Assembly: GCA_039191605.1 (NCBI GenBank)
Contig: JBCCXL010000016.1
Coordinates: 62,001-126,000 of the forward strand
Direction: 5' to 3'
DNA: 64,000 nucleotides
DNA from: JBCCXL01 sp039191605
GTDB taxonomy: Bacteria; Acidobacteriota; Thermoanaerobaculia; Multivoradales; JAHZIX01
Position numbers and translations under genes: made by a program. Shown in pieces: positions 24,101 through 33,700 of this stretch (position 1 is the first letter of the stretch; every line of letters starts with the position of its first letter). Below the pieces are notes generated by a model. That model was not told where the DNA came from. It saw nothing but the letters and a program-made list of their open reading frames with translations, and made no database searches.

Positions 24101-25595
24101 CGCCCTGGGCTTCGGCGGCCGCCTGTTGGTGGTGCCGGAGTCGACCACCCGGGATCCCGCGGCCTTCTACCGGCTGCTGGCGCTGGAGGGGGTGACGGTG
24201 CTGAACCAAACCCCCTCGGCCTTCGTCGGCCTGATTCGGGCGGACTCGGCGGTGGAGGTTGCCGAAAGAGAATCTCTCAATTTGCGCTGGGTGATTTTCG
24301 GCGGTGAGGCCCTGGAGGCCCAGACCTTGGGCCCCTGGGTGGAGCATCACGGGCTGGAGTCTCCGGCGCTGGTGAATATGTACGGCATCACCGAGACCAC
24401 GGTGCACGTCACCTTTTCTCGAGTCACCTCCCAGGAGATCCGCGGCGAGGAGTCCACCAGCCTGGGATCGGCGCTGGGGGATCTCAGCCTGCGGGTGGTG
24501 GAGGCTCCCGTCGACGGCGGCGGTAGTGCTAGCGCCAGTCTGGCCTGCGACCTGGCGCCGGAGGGGGTGGTGGGGGAACTGTGGGTCGGCGGCGCGGGGC
24601 TCGCCCGGGGATACCACGGTCGCCCTGCCCTGACCGCCCAGCGCTTCGTGCCGGATCCCTTCGGCAAGGCTTCCGGCGCCCGGGCCTACAGGAGCGGCGA
24701 CGGCGCCCGCTGGGTGCGGCGCCCTGGTGAGGCCGGGGCTCCCTTCTCCCTGGCCTATGAGGGGCGCCTGGACCATCAGCTGAAGGTGCGGGGCTACCGC
24801 ATCGAGGCGGGGGAGGTGGAGTCGGCGCTGGCCTCGGATGGCGAGGTGTCGGCGGCGGTGGTGACTTCCCGGCGGGTGAATCGAGAAGGCGTGGTGGACG
24901 TGCGGCTGGCGGCCTACCTGGTGTCGAAGGAGTCGTCGGAGACGCTGGTGCCGCGGCTGCGTTCGGCCCTGGCGGAGCGTCTGCCGGCGCCGCTGGTGCC
25001 CCAGGATTGGGTGGTGCTGGAGTCGCTGCCGCTGACCGCCCACGGCAAGGTGGATCGCTCGCGGCTGCCGGCGCCCGCCGCCGCGGCGGCAGGCCCATCG
25101 TCGAGCTTTGTGGCCCCCAGCGGCGATGTGGAGCAGCGGGTGGCGTCGATCTTCTCTCAGGTGCTGGGGGTGGAGTCGGTGGGCTCGGAGGACAGCTTTT
25201 TCGATCTCGGCGGCCACTCCCTGCTGCTGGTGGAGCTGCAGGTGCAGCTGGAGGCCGTCTTTGGCCACAAAGTGGAGATGCTGGATCTCTTCCGCTATCC
25301 CACGGTGAATCACCTCGCCCGCTTTATGGAAGACGCCGGGGCGCCGGCGGCCCCCGCCACCGAAGAGATCCCTTCCGCCGCCCATCGCGGGGCGGAATCC
25401 GCTCCAGCAGAAGAGCGCGCTGCGCCCACCGCTTCGGCGGACGGGGCGGTGCAACAACGTTATGACCGCGCCCGCCTGCGCCGTCGCCGCACCGCCGCGC
25501 GGGGCGGACGTCGTCGGGGTGGAGCCCATCGAGGCGTCACCCCTAGGGATCCTGAAGCCCCAGAGCCTTCCCTGCCTCCAGAGGAAAATCCATGA
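18108..25595 (+). CDS. NRPS: A3(Thr)-PCP-C-C-A4(Thr)-PCP
   Basis: Translation most likely starts at TTG 18108, which overlaps the previous stop (TTGA) and has GGAGG seven bases upstream, giving 2495 residues; the frame is open further upstream but only as an out-of-frame shadow of the preceding gene. The protein begins directly with an adenylation domain, with no C before it: A3 core HTSGSSGPPKG at 198, PCP Ser616. Two consecutive C domains follow: HHIACDGWS (His837/838) and HHVAADAWS (His1457/1458; Gly replaced by Ala), separated by a ~130-residue linker with a helix SRLSAKQRALLARRL. A4 (YTSGSTGRPK at 1944) and PCP Ser2371 finish it. A3 and A4 both read DFWNIGMVHK, the classical threonine code. 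The C-terminal tail is strongly basic. The A4-PCP half is almost the same as A5-PCP of the gene at 30754. Confidence 0.85.
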   Translation: MTPLLSSPPATALPESAATRPPSPAEASSLGALFQARAEASPHSTALVLPTGERWSYRRLARTAAAVEAALLRRLPRPRGQAVGLCLELGGELLAAMLGVLQSGAFYVPLDPSHPPARLGAVAADAGVALVLTERRLAGAMGRAQSNAGGSSAPDFLFVEDLAAASSETAVPVVSAGPAVSTETLSAVGRQDLAYVIHTSGSSGPPKGVEVEHHQVLRLLSATESFFGFGEDDVWTLFHSFAFDFSVWEIWGALAYGGRLVLVPRSTARSSRAFAALLARERVTVLNQTPSAFRGLLGALGSSEGLPEAARPRDLRWVIFGGEALDFPSLAPWFQRYPEDAPRLVNMYGITETTVHVTLRPVAAQEVRAGSDSALGEAISDLQVHLLDPAAGAVGAAVESGKVGEIYVGGDGVTRGYRGRPGLTAARFLPDPFSSRPGARLYRSGDLALRGAGDEPYYRGRGDAQVKIRGHRVEPGEVAVALESHPLVQRAAVVPRALEGGGEEQLVAFVVGADVVSAEQAAESSPSSASLKAYLAARLPEAWVPSMVVPLDALPLTTNGKLDQRRLVDWNLRSARPPRRAPESAAERAAAAAWREVLGVREPGLDDDFFALGGHSLNAARILARLRREGGWGASPELIFEAPRLEDFAARLRPPAAPAATAATSTDAAASDAGVSPPQAPIRDAESGDAESENAESENAESENGSAPLAHAQLRMWLQQQLDPDSSAFHLAFGLRFLGTFRPAAMAAALTQIMHRQRALRTAYGERGGEVRGVLREPPAERLPTVDLRALEEPAVVVEELFAHEARRPFDLGAGRLLRARLLRLEDQHHVLLLTIHHIACDGWSLGILASELAALYPQGALSAAEISADAGLGPLLSPLEGHYADYARRQHRRLRGSELEALLAPRLRRLESWPPQAAASFLAPSPGLSPAPGRRGAAILVQRALPRARRRALERLARSQGASLFMVMVAALMAVIHRWTGASRIAVGALSAGRGEGDWERLVGCFINTLVIDSEVASAQPWEGLLKTVRGSALEAFGAEELPFDLLARRLKSLSEPLDSSESSAGELFQVMVAHQNLPLPSLAVPGLEWSLLEAPRSRRAAAFDLSLFLRPEDGELRLTLEADGGRFRREHAAALLADLDAVLAEVEIAPRRAVEQIPLPFGSLAALSSTLSSTVATLSEAALEADGGEASGLAGKSSPERGADSSTSSEGEAPSSPRASVEERIHRRQEAVGERRSRLSAKQRALLARRLAAKAKGRGQGPKKVPSEPPGSAGSDSSASPGSLESLSKSVDSSRSAAARIAGIPRRRGLPAPLSFGQERLWFLQRLEPESSAYNLVDAFLVSGRLEPRRFAAALGAVVERHEILRSAYEPYPESGIEGWQGEALRVVQVPGSDSFGGLRTVDLSGLPEAQAQRQVQRLLRAEGARPFRLEAGEVLRVHRLVLGPERAVLLFDLHHVAADAWSFYVMVRELGELYSGTEPAPLPVQYGDYALWQRRRLSGERLEGEIQWWRQRLEGAPQLLPMTLDRPRPAVRSAAGRTCLRQLPARLGEALDAYASAREMTPFMVSLALFQVLVSRHGGGVDFLLGSPSTHRERRELEGLVGFFVNTLILRADLGGEPSLHQLASRVKAAALDTFAHQDLPFERLVEALSPQRSLSHLPLVQGVFVYESTPRTRLESPGLTFEALPFTAETAKFDLTLALRRTPEGPVASLEYSTDLIEAATAEALLARYEALLTAALDSPQLPVQQLPMLSPGEREQLLARDPGRDAAAPGAVLPLRFEAIARAQPEAVALRMPAAGLAGEAESWTYADLALRASAVARWLAEVGVGPESRVGLCLPRGPELVAALVGILGAGGAYVPLDPAYPQQRLRYLVEDSAIQVVVSTASLVRQLDLPPSLQVVEVPPLVVGQTDSTLLAELLPPEPLFPAALSLTPDHLAYVIYTSGSTGRPKGVLIPHGQVGRLLEVSQPLFCFGPGDVWTLFHSFAFDFSVWEIWGALGFGGRLLVVPESTTRDPAAFYRLLALEGVTVLNQTPSAFVGLIRADSAVEVAERESLNLRWVIFGGEALEAQTLGPWVEHHGLESPALVNMYGITETTVHVTFSRVTSQEIRGEESTSLGSALGDLSLRVVEAPVDGGGSASASLACDLAPEGVVGELWVGGAGLARGYHGRPALTAQRFVPDPFGKASGARAYRSGDGARWVRRPGEAGAPFSLAYEGRLDHQLKVRGYRIEAGEVESALASDGEVSAAVVTSRRVNREGVVDVRLAAYLVSKESSETLVPRLRSALAERLPAPLVPQDWVVLESLPLTAHGKVDRSRLPAPAAAAAGPSSSFVAPSGDVEQRVASIFSQVLGVESVGSEDSFFDLGGHSLLLVELQVQLEAVFGHKVEMLDLFRYPTVNHLARFMEDAGAPAAPATEEIPSAAHRGAESAPAEERAAPTASADGAVQQRYDRARLRRRRTAARGGRRRGGAHRGVTPRDPEAPEPSLPPEENP
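20157..20216 (+). repeat. 15-nt in-frame tandem repeat, four units (NAESE-type)
   Basis: Four units of GAT/AAT GCC GAG TCG GAG/GGG encode an acidic linker between PCP Ser616 and the first tandem C domain. The last two units are identical, which suggests recent slippage. Confidence 0.88.
23436..25307 (+). repeat. Duplicated Thr A-PCP unit, copy 1
   Basis: From the start of A4 through its PCP this segment matches 32437-34332 at long stretches of identical bases, including the A3-A5 core, the A10 region and the PCP. Differences are concentrated in the linker before the YTSGSTG motif and in the loop after the A5 core. It indicates a fairly recent duplication or gene conversion of an A-PCP unit. 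Confidence 0.85.
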
Positions 25596-28500
25596 GCGAA
25601 TCCCAATCTCCTTCTTCGCCAGGGGCTTCGCCCTTCGACCTCGCCACGGACCCGGTGCGGGAGAGCGACATCGCCGTCCTCGCCCTCTCCGGCCGCTTCC
25701 CCCGGGCGGCCTCGGTGGACGAGCTGTGGCAGCGCCTGCTGGACGGCGAGGAGTGCGTCTCCTTCTTCGGCCGCGAGGAGCTGCTGGCGGCGGGGATCCC
25801 GGAAGCGGTGATCGACGATCCGGACTTCGTCGCCGCCAGCGGGCTGCTGGAGGATGCGGCCCTCTTCGACGCCGCCTTCTTCGGCTACAGCCCGCGGGAG
25901 GCGGAGATCCTGGACCCCCAGCACCGGGTCTTTCTGGAGGAGGCGTGGAAGGCGATGGAGCAGGCCGGCTATGTCGGCGACCGCTTCGACGGCCTGGTGG
26001 GGGTGTTCGGCGGGGTCACCGCCTCCAGCTACCTGCTGCAGAACCTCTACGGCCACCGGGAGATCTTCCGGCAGCTGGGCACGGTGCAGGTGGGTCTCGG
26101 TAACGACAAGGACTTCCTCTCCACCAAGGTGAGCTACAAGCTCAACCTGCGGGGCCCCTCGGTGACCGTGCAGAGCGCCTGCTCCACCTCCCTGGTGGCT
26201 ACCCACCTGGCGGTGCAGAGCCTGCTCAACGGCGAGTGCGACATGGCCCTGGTGGGCGGCGCCTCCATCGGCTTTCCGCAGGTCGGCGGCTACCACTACC
26301 ACCCCCAGGGCATCGCCTCGCCGGACGGCCACTGCCGCGCCTTCGACGCCGGCGCCAACGGCTCCGTCGGCGGCAGCGGCGTGGCGGTGGCGGTGCTGCG
26401 TCGCCTGGAGGACGCCCTGGAGGCCGGAGATCCGGTACGGGGAGTAATCCGCGGTTCGGCGATCAACAACGACGGCAGCGTCAAGATCGGCTTCACGGCG
26501 CCGAGCGTGGAGGGGCAGTCGGAGGTCGTCGCCGAGGCCCTGGGGGTCGCCGAGCTGGAGCCTCGGCAGGTGAGCTATATCGAGGCCCACGGCACCGGAA
26601 CGGAGCTCGGAGATCCCATCGAGGTGGACGCCCTGAGGCGGGTGTTCGCGGATCCGGCGGACGGCGAGGCGTGGTGCGGTCTCGGATCGCTGAAGACCAA
26701 TATTGGTCATTTGGATTGCGCCGCGGGGATCGCCGGGCTCACTAAAGCGGTACTGGTGGCGGAGCGCGGCCTGATGCCCCCGAGCCTGCATTTCCAGAGC
26801 CCGAACCCGGCCCTCAACCTGCCCGGCAGCGCGTTTTTCGTGCCGACGGAGGCGACGCCGGTGCCGGCGGTGGACGGCCGCCGCCGCACCGCGGTTTCCT
26901 CCTTCGGCCTCGGCGGCACCAACGCCCACGTGGTGGTGGAGGAGGCCCCGCCCCGCGCCCCTTCCGGCCCGTCCCGCCGCTGGCAGCTGCTGCGGCTCTC
27001 GGCTCGGACCCCCAGCGCTGCGGATGCCGCCGAAGCTCGCCTGGGGCAGGCTCTGGAGGAGAAGGCCCTGGAGGGACAGGACGACCAAGCCCCGGCTTCT
27101 CTCGCTTCGACCCCTCTGGCGGACGTCGCCTACACCCTCGCCGTCGGCCGCAAGGCCTTCGAGCATCGCCGGGTGGTGGTGGCCCAGGGCTGCGAAGAGG
27201 CGTCGCGGGCGCTGCGGGGCGAGCTGCCGTCGCAGCGCCTCCAGGGCAGCGCCAAGCAGCGTCGGCCAGTGGCCTTCTTGCTCTCCGGCCTCGGGGACCA
27301 ATATCTCGGCATGGGAGCCGGCCTGTACCGCGACGAGCCGGTGTACGCTCGCGCCTTCGACCGATGCGCCGAGGCTCTGGCGCCGCGCTTGGGCTTCGAT
27401 CTGAGGCAGGAGCTAGAGCTGGCGAAGCACGCCGCCGTCCGCGGCGACGGCCCCCGCGGTGCCGCGGTTGGGGACGCTAGCGCCAAGCCGGATTTCCGCG
27501 CGATGCTCGGCCGCGGCGTCGCCGACGACGCCCAGCGCCGGGCCATCGATCGGCTGGCTCAGACCCACGTCGCCCAGCCGGCTCTCTTCGCCCTGGGCTA
27601 TTCCCTTGCCACCCTGTGGCGCAGCGTCGGCGTGGTGCCGGCGGCGCTGCTGGGCTACAGCCTCGGCGAATATCTCGCCGCCTGCCTGGCGGAGGTGCTG
27701 AGCCTCGACGACGCCCTGGCCCTAGTGGCCCAGCGGGCGATGCTGCTGGAGAAGGCGGAGGAGGGGGCGATGACCGCGGTGCCGCTGGCGGCGCCGGAGG
27801 TGGAGAGCCTGCTGGGTGAAGACTTCGGCGGCGAGCTGGCCATCGCCGCGGTGAACGCGCCGACGGTGACGGTGGTGAGCGGCTCGGTGTCGGCGGTGTC
27901 GGCCCTAGAGGCGCGGCTTCAGACCAGCGGCTTCGCCGCCCGTCGTTTGGAAACCCGCCGGGCATTCCACCACCCCAGTCTGGCGCCCCTCGGTGAGGAG
28001 CTCACCGCCCTGGTCTCCACCTTCGACCTCTCACCGCCCACCATCCCCTACCTCTCCAACGTCACCGGGGATTGGGCGCGGCGGGAAGAGGTGACGGACC
28101 CCGGCTATTGGGCCCGTCACCTCAGCGGTACGGTGCGCTTCTCCGAGGCCCTCGCCCGGCTCGACTCCGAGCAGCGGCCGATCCTGCTGGAGATCGGCGC
28201 CGGCCAGAGTCTAGGCAGCCTGGCGCTGCAGCAGGGGGAGAGCGGGCCGGGTCTCGCCGTCGCTTCGCTGCCCCATCGCTGGGATCCCACCGCTGACCAG
28301 GCCTATTGGCTCAGCTCCTGGGGCCGGCTGTGGGTGGCCGGCGCCCAGCTGGATGACGAGGCCCTGTTCGCCGACGAGGACCGTCATCGGGTGGCGCTGC
28401 CCTCCTACCCCTTCGAGCGTCAGCGCTACTTCGTCGAGCCGCCCCACAGCGTCACCGGGGAGCAGAGCAGCGCGAGCGCCGGGGAGGCCGAGGCGGAGCC

Positions 28501-30757
28501 GCGGCTGCCCTTCGGCGAGTGGTTCTCCATTCCCACCTGGCGCCGGGCGGCTTCCTCGGCGGCTTCCTCGGTGGCTTCCGGCGAGGCGATCCAGCAGCCC
28601 GCGCCGCCGACGGCGGTGGTGGTGAGGCCCGCCGCCGGGGCAGCGAGTCCCTTAGCGGCGGCCCTGGAGACCGCTCTGGAGGCCGCCGGCAGCGTGGTGG
28701 TGCCGGTGGAGATCGCCGTCGACAATGCCGAGAGCCACGGCCCGCTGCAGCTCCAGGCCGATTCTCCAGCGGATTGGCGCCGCCTCTTGGCCCAGCTGCG
28801 GGAGGACTCTGCCCTGGCGGTGGACGAGCAAACGCCCCTCTACCTACTGCCCTCCCTGGGCCTCGGCGGGGGAGAGGCATCCGAGGGAGAGTCGAACGCC
28901 TCTCAGCGCTGGGGCTACGACTGCCTCTCGGCCCTGGCTCAGGCCTACGGCGGGGAGGGCGTCGGCGCCCGCTGGGTGGTGGTGACGGACGGGCTCTACG
29001 ACATCTTGGGGGGCGAGCTAGGCGATCATTCCACCGCGTCGAAGGCCACTCTCCTGGGACCCTGCCGGGTTGCCCCCCTGGAGGTCCCCGGGGTGAGCTG
29101 TCATCTAGTGGAGCTGGCGCCTTCGGAGGCCACCGCGAAGCTCGGGGGCGCCGCGCTGGAGGCTTTGGCCTCCCGGCTGGTGGTGGAAGGCTCGCGCTCC
29201 GTACCTGCCGGCCGACTGCGGCTCACCGCTCTGCGCGGTGCCGCGGGAGCGGGCCGAGGGGGCTCCGTCGGAGGCTCCTTCATCCGCCGCTGGGAAGGGG
29301 ACTATCTCTCCCTCGAAGGGGTGGGGGAATCGGAAACCCGGGCGGCGGAAGGGCTCTTCGCCTCCGGTGGGCGCTTCTTGATCACCGGCGGTCTCGGCGG
29401 TCTCGGCCTCGGATTGGCCCAGGAGGTCGTGGCGCGGGCGGAGGATCCGGCGGCGGTACGCCTGGTCCTTCTGGGGCGCAGCGAGCTGCCGCCTCGGGAG
29501 CGCTGGAAGGAGCTGCTGGACGGCGACGACGAAGAGCTGGCTCGTCGTCTACGGGGAGTCTCGGCCCTGGAGGCTGCCGGCGCCGAGGTGCTGCTGCTCA
29601 CCGCGGATGTGGCCGACGAGGCGGCGATGAGCGCCGCCGTAGCGCAGGCAGTGGAGCGCTTCGGAGGGCTGGACGGCGTGCTCCACGCCGCCGGGGTGCC
29701 CGGGGCCGGGCTGCTGCAGCTCAAGACGCCGGAGCAGGCGGCGGCGGTGCTGGCGCCCAAGGTCGCCGGCACGGAGATCTTGGAGGGGATCTTGGAGAGG
29801 GCGCTGGGGGGAGCCTCCCAGAGAGAGCAGCTGGAGGAGGAAGCTCCTCGCCCCTTCCTGGTGCTCTTCTCTGCCCTCACCGCCCTCTCCGGCGGCATCG
29901 GCCAGGTGGACTACACCGCCGCCAACGCTTATCTCGGGGCTCGGGCTACAGAGCTGCGGGCCCGCGGCTGGCGGGCGGTGGCGGTGCATTGGTGCGCCTG
30001 GCGCTGGGATTCCTGGCAGGACAGCCTCACCGCCTTCGATCCGCGGGTGAGGGAGGTCTTCCAGCGCCAGCGGGAGCGCTACGGGCTGGAGTTCTCCGAG
30101 GGCCTCGGCGCCCTGGCGGTGGCCCTGGCCAGCGGAGAGCCGGAGGTGGTGGTTTCCACCGTGGCCCTCGACCGCGCCCTGGCGCCGGAGGCCTCGGTGG
30201 CGGAGGCGCTGGAAGAGCTCGGCGGGGCGCCCCCCAGCGCCGGCGGTGGCCACGATCGCCCCGAGCTGGCATCGGAATATGTCGAGCCCCGGGACGACCG
30301 CGAGCGGCAGCTGGCGACCCTGTGGAGCGAGCTGCTGGGGGTCGGCAGCATCGGCATCCACGACAACTTCTTCCAGCTCGGGGGCCACTCCCTGCTGGGG
30401 GTCCAGCTGATCTCTCGGGTGCGGGAGACCCTGGGGGTGGAAATCACCCTGCGGGGGCTCTTCGAGTCGCCGACCATCGCCGGGCTGGCGGCGGGCATGG
30501 AGGATGCCGAGTCGGTGCCGGAGCTGCCGGCGCTGACTCGTCGTCGCCGCCCGGCGGTGGCTGCCGTCGCCGTCGCGGCGGGAAGCGCTGACGAGAGCGA
30601 CACCGCCACCAGCCCTCCGACTAGCACCGCCAGCAGTACCGCCACCGTAGCGGCGGAAGCGAATCCCGCGGCGGAAATCGACGTAGAGAACCTATCGGAA
30701 GCGGAGATGGACTCCCTTCTGGCCCAGCTACTCAGCACGGAGGACGCCTCGAAGTGA
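25592..30757 (+). CDS. Type I PKS module: KS-AT(malonyl)-KR-carrier
   Basis: A 1721-residue single PKS module starting at ATG 25592, overlapping the previous stop (ATGA). KS: DPQHR, active Cys197 in QSACSTSL, EAHGTGT and NIGHLD are all present. AT: Ser690 in GYSLGEY (Tyr where His is common) and the RAFHHP stretch typical of malonyl-CoA-specific ATs. KR: Rossmann motif GGLGGLGL from residue ~1266 and catalytic Tyr1441 in VDYTAAN with the upstream Ser; the LDD signature of B-type KRs is absent (AAGVPGAG instead). Carrier: Ser1600 in LGGHSLL, PCP-like. No DH, ER or methyltransferase. It should extend the threonyl thioester from A4 by two carbons and reduce the ketone, giving a 4-amino-3,5-dihydroxyhexanoyl (statine-like) unit. 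The C terminus has LSEAEMDSLLAQLL, a docking-type helix. Confidence 0.88.
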   Translation: MSESQSPSSPGASPFDLATDPVRESDIAVLALSGRFPRAASVDELWQRLLDGEECVSFFGREELLAAGIPEAVIDDPDFVAASGLLEDAALFDAAFFGYSPREAEILDPQHRVFLEEAWKAMEQAGYVGDRFDGLVGVFGGVTASSYLLQNLYGHREIFRQLGTVQVGLGNDKDFLSTKVSYKLNLRGPSVTVQSACSTSLVATHLAVQSLLNGECDMALVGGASIGFPQVGGYHYHPQGIASPDGHCRAFDAGANGSVGGSGVAVAVLRRLEDALEAGDPVRGVIRGSAINNDGSVKIGFTAPSVEGQSEVVAEALGVAELEPRQVSYIEAHGTGTELGDPIEVDALRRVFADPADGEAWCGLGSLKTNIGHLDCAAGIAGLTKAVLVAERGLMPPSLHFQSPNPALNLPGSAFFVPTEATPVPAVDGRRRTAVSSFGLGGTNAHVVVEEAPPRAPSGPSRRWQLLRLSARTPSAADAAEARLGQALEEKALEGQDDQAPASLASTPLADVAYTLAVGRKAFEHRRVVVAQGCEEASRALRGELPSQRLQGSAKQRRPVAFLLSGLGDQYLGMGAGLYRDEPVYARAFDRCAEALAPRLGFDLRQELELAKHAAVRGDGPRGAAVGDASAKPDFRAMLGRGVADDAQRRAIDRLAQTHVAQPALFALGYSLATLWRSVGVVPAALLGYSLGEYLAACLAEVLSLDDALALVAQRAMLLEKAEEGAMTAVPLAAPEVESLLGEDFGGELAIAAVNAPTVTVVSGSVSAVSALEARLQTSGFAARRLETRRAFHHPSLAPLGEELTALVSTFDLSPPTIPYLSNVTGDWARREEVTDPGYWARHLSGTVRFSEALARLDSEQRPILLEIGAGQSLGSLALQQGESGPGLAVASLPHRWDPTADQAYWLSSWGRLWVAGAQLDDEALFADEDRHRVALPSYPFERQRYFVEPPHSVTGEQSSASAGEAEAEPRLPFGEWFSIPTWRRAASSAASSVASGEAIQQPAPPTAVVVRPAAGAASPLAAALETALEAAGSVVVPVEIAVDNAESHGPLQLQADSPADWRRLLAQLREDSALAVDEQTPLYLLPSLGLGGGEASEGESNASQRWGYDCLSALAQAYGGEGVGARWVVVTDGLYDILGGELGDHSTASKATLLGPCRVAPLEVPGVSCHLVELAPSEATAKLGGAALEALASRLVVEGSRSVPAGRLRLTALRGAAGAGRGGSVGGSFIRRWEGDYLSLEGVGESETRAAEGLFASGGRFLITGGLGGLGLGLAQEVVARAEDPAAVRLVLLGRSELPPRERWKELLDGDDEELARRLRGVSALEAAGAEVLLLTADVADEAAMSAAVAQAVERFGGLDGVLHAAGVPGAGLLQLKTPEQAAAVLAPKVAGTEILEGILERALGGASQREQLEEEAPRPFLVLFSALTALSGGIGQVDYTAANAYLGARATELRARGWRAVAVHWCAWRWDSWQDSLTAFDPRVREVFQRQRERYGLEFSEGLGALAVALASGEPEVVVSTVALDRALAPEASVAEALEELGGAPPSAGGGHDRPELASEYVEPRDDRERQLATLWSELLGVGSIGIHDNFFQLGGHSLLGVQLISRVRETLGVEITLRGLFESPTIAGLAAGMEDAESVPELPALTRRRRPAVAAVAVAAGSADESDTATSPPTSTASSTATVAAEANPAAEIDVENLSEAEMDSLLAQLLSTEDASK

Positions 30758-33700
30758 CCGAGAGCAGGAGCAGCAGTAAGGCAACCTCCGAGGCGACCGC
30801 CGGGGCAACTTCCGGGGCGACCGCTGTCGCCCGCCGGGAAGCCTCCAGCGAGGTGGATCTGGCGGGCCTCAGCGCGGAGCAGAAGCGGGCCCTGGTGCAG
30901 CGCCTGCTGGCGGCCAAGGCGGCAGCTTCGGGTACGGCCTCGGCGGTTTCACCTACTGGATCTCCCGGTGATGGGCTGCGGCCGGCTGGGTTTTCCGACG
31001 CTCCTTCGGTTTCGGTGGCGCCATCCGCTGCCGTCGCGGAGTCCGAGGCGGAGCTCTCCTACGCCCAGCGCCGGCTGTGGTTCCTGGAGCAGCTGGAACC
31101 CGGCAGCGCGGCCTACAACAGCTACACCACGGTAGAGGCCCGCGGCGGGCTGCGTTTCCGCGCCCTGCAGCGCTCCCTCGATGCCCTGGTGCGTCGCCAC
31201 GAGAGCCTGCGCACCTATTTCCTGGCCCGGGAGGGGCGCCCTCGGCAGGTGGTGGAGCCCCCCCGCCCCTGCTCCCTTCCCTTGGTCGATCTGAGCGGCC
31301 TGGGAGCGAGTCAAGCCGAGGCGGTGGCCCTGCAGCTGGCCGGCGCTGAGGCGCGGCGACCCTTCGATCTCGCTGCAACGCCGCTGCTGCGAATGCTGGT
31401 GCTGCGTTTCTCGGCGCAGACCCACTGGCTGCTGCAGAGCATGCACCACATCATCTCCGACGGCTGGTCGGTGCGGGTGCTGATCCGCGAGCTGGGGCTC
31501 TTTTACGCCGCGGCTCTCGAGGGGCGCTCGCTGGACGATGCGCTGCCGGAGCTGCCGATCCACCTCGCCGACTACGCAGAGTGGCAGCGGGAGGTGCTGG
31601 AGGGGGGCGTCGGGGAGCGTCAGCTGAGCTATTGGCAGCGTCAGCTGGAGGGCGTGCCGGTGCTGGAGATGCCGGCGGATCGGCCGCGCCCGGCGGTGCG
31701 CTCCGTCCGCGGCAAGACCCTGGTGCGGGCTCTGGAGGGAGTTGACGGGGCGCAGGTGGCGACTTTCTCCCAGCGCCACGGAGCTTCTTCCTTCATGACC
31801 TGCCTCACCGTCTGGGCGCTGCTGCTGGCGCGCCAGTCCCGCTGTTGGGATGTGCCCGTCGGTTCCCCGGTGGCCAATCGCGATCGGCTGGAGCTGGAAT
31901 CTCTCATCGGACCCTTGATCAACACCCTGGTGCTGCGCCTGCGGCTGCGGGGGGAGATGAGCTTCGAGGCGGCCCTCGACTCGGTGCGCCGCACCTGTCT
32001 GGAGGCCTACGAGCATCAGGAGGTTCCCTTCGAGCTGCTGGTGGACCGGCTGGGGGTGGAGCGGGACCTGGCCCACCTGCCCCTGGCCCAGGTGGTGTTC
32101 CGCTACGAGCCGGCGGAGGTCGCGCCGCTGCGGATCCAGGGGCTGACCATGGAGCCCGTTACCACCGAGAACGACACCGCCAAATTCGACCTCACCTTGA
32201 CCTTGGGCGAGAAGGAAGAGGGCCGGGACGGCGGGCTGTGGGCGAGCCTGGAATTCAGCACGGATCTCTTCGAGACGGCCACCGCCGAGGCTCTGCTATC
32301 GCGCTACGAGCGCCTGCTGGCGGCGGCCTGCGCCTCGCCGCAGACCCCGGTGCAGCAGCTGCCGATGCTCACCGCGTCGGAGCGGCAGGAGCTGCTGGCC
32401 CGGCAGCCGGGAGAGGCCCAGATCGTCGCCGGCGCCGTGCTGCCGCTGCGCTTCGAGGCCATTGCCCGGGCCCAGCCGGAAGCGGTGGCGCTGCGCATGC
32501 CCGCCGTCGGCGCCTCGGAGGGTTCTGAGTCCTGGACCTACGCCGACCTCGCCCTGCGGGCATCGGCGGTAGCTCGCTGGCTCGCTGAGGCCGGCGTCGG
32601 CCCTGAATCCCGGGTCGGCCTGTGCCTGCCCTGCAGCCCGGAGCTGGTGGCGGCCCTGGTGGGCATCCTCGGCGCCGGCGGCGCCTACGTGCCCCTGGAT
32701 CCCGCTTACCCCCAGCAGCGGCTGCGCTATCTGGTGGAGGATTCCGCCATCCAGGTGGTGGTGAGCACCGCCTCCCTGGTACGAGAGCTGGATCTGCCCC
32801 CGAGCTTACGAGTGGTGGAGGTACCGCCGCTGGTGAGGGACAGGGGTGGCAGCGCAACGGCCCCGCGCTCGGAGACTCTCTCTCCTGAGCCTCTCCCTTC
32901 CGAACCCCTCTTCCCCGCAGCCCTCTCCCTGACGCCGGATCACCTGGCCTACGTGATCTATACCTCCGGCTCCACCGGCCGGCCGAAGGGAGTGCTGATC
33001 CCCCACGGCCAGGTCGGGCGCCTGCTGGAGGTCAGCCAGCCCCTCTTCTGCTTCGGCCCCGGGGACGCCTGGACCCTCTTCCACTCCTTCGCCTTCGACT
33101 TCTCGGTGTGGGAGATCTGGGGCGCTCTGGGCTTCGGCGGCCGCCTGGTGGTGGTGCCGGAATCGACCACTCGAGACCCCGCAGCCTTCTACCGGCTGCT
33201 GGCGCTGGAGGGAGTGACGGTGCTGAACCAAACTCCCTCGGCCTTCGTCGGCCTGATCCGGGCGGACTCGGCGGCGGAGCCAGAGCAGAGAGGCTCGTTG
33301 GCGCTGCGCTGGGTGATCTTTGGCGGCGAGGCCCTGGAGGCCCAGACCCTGTCCCCCTGGGTGGAGCACCACGGACTGGAGTCTCCGGCGCTGGTGAATA
33401 TGTATGGCATCACCGAGACCACGGTGCATGTGACCTTCTCACAGGTAACCCCCGAGGAGGTCCGCGGCGAGGAGTCCACCAGCCTGGGTTCGGCGCTGGG
33501 AGATCTCAGCCTGCGGGTGGTGGAGGCTCCCGTCGACGGCAGCGGGCCTGGCCTCGATGCTGGTCTCTCCTGCGATCTGGCGCCGCAGGGGGTGGTGGGG
33601 GAGCTGTGGGTCGGCGGCGCGGGGCTCGCCCGGGGATACCACGGTCGCCCTGCCCTCACCGCCCAGCGCTTCGTGCCGGATCCCTTCGGCAGGGATCCCG

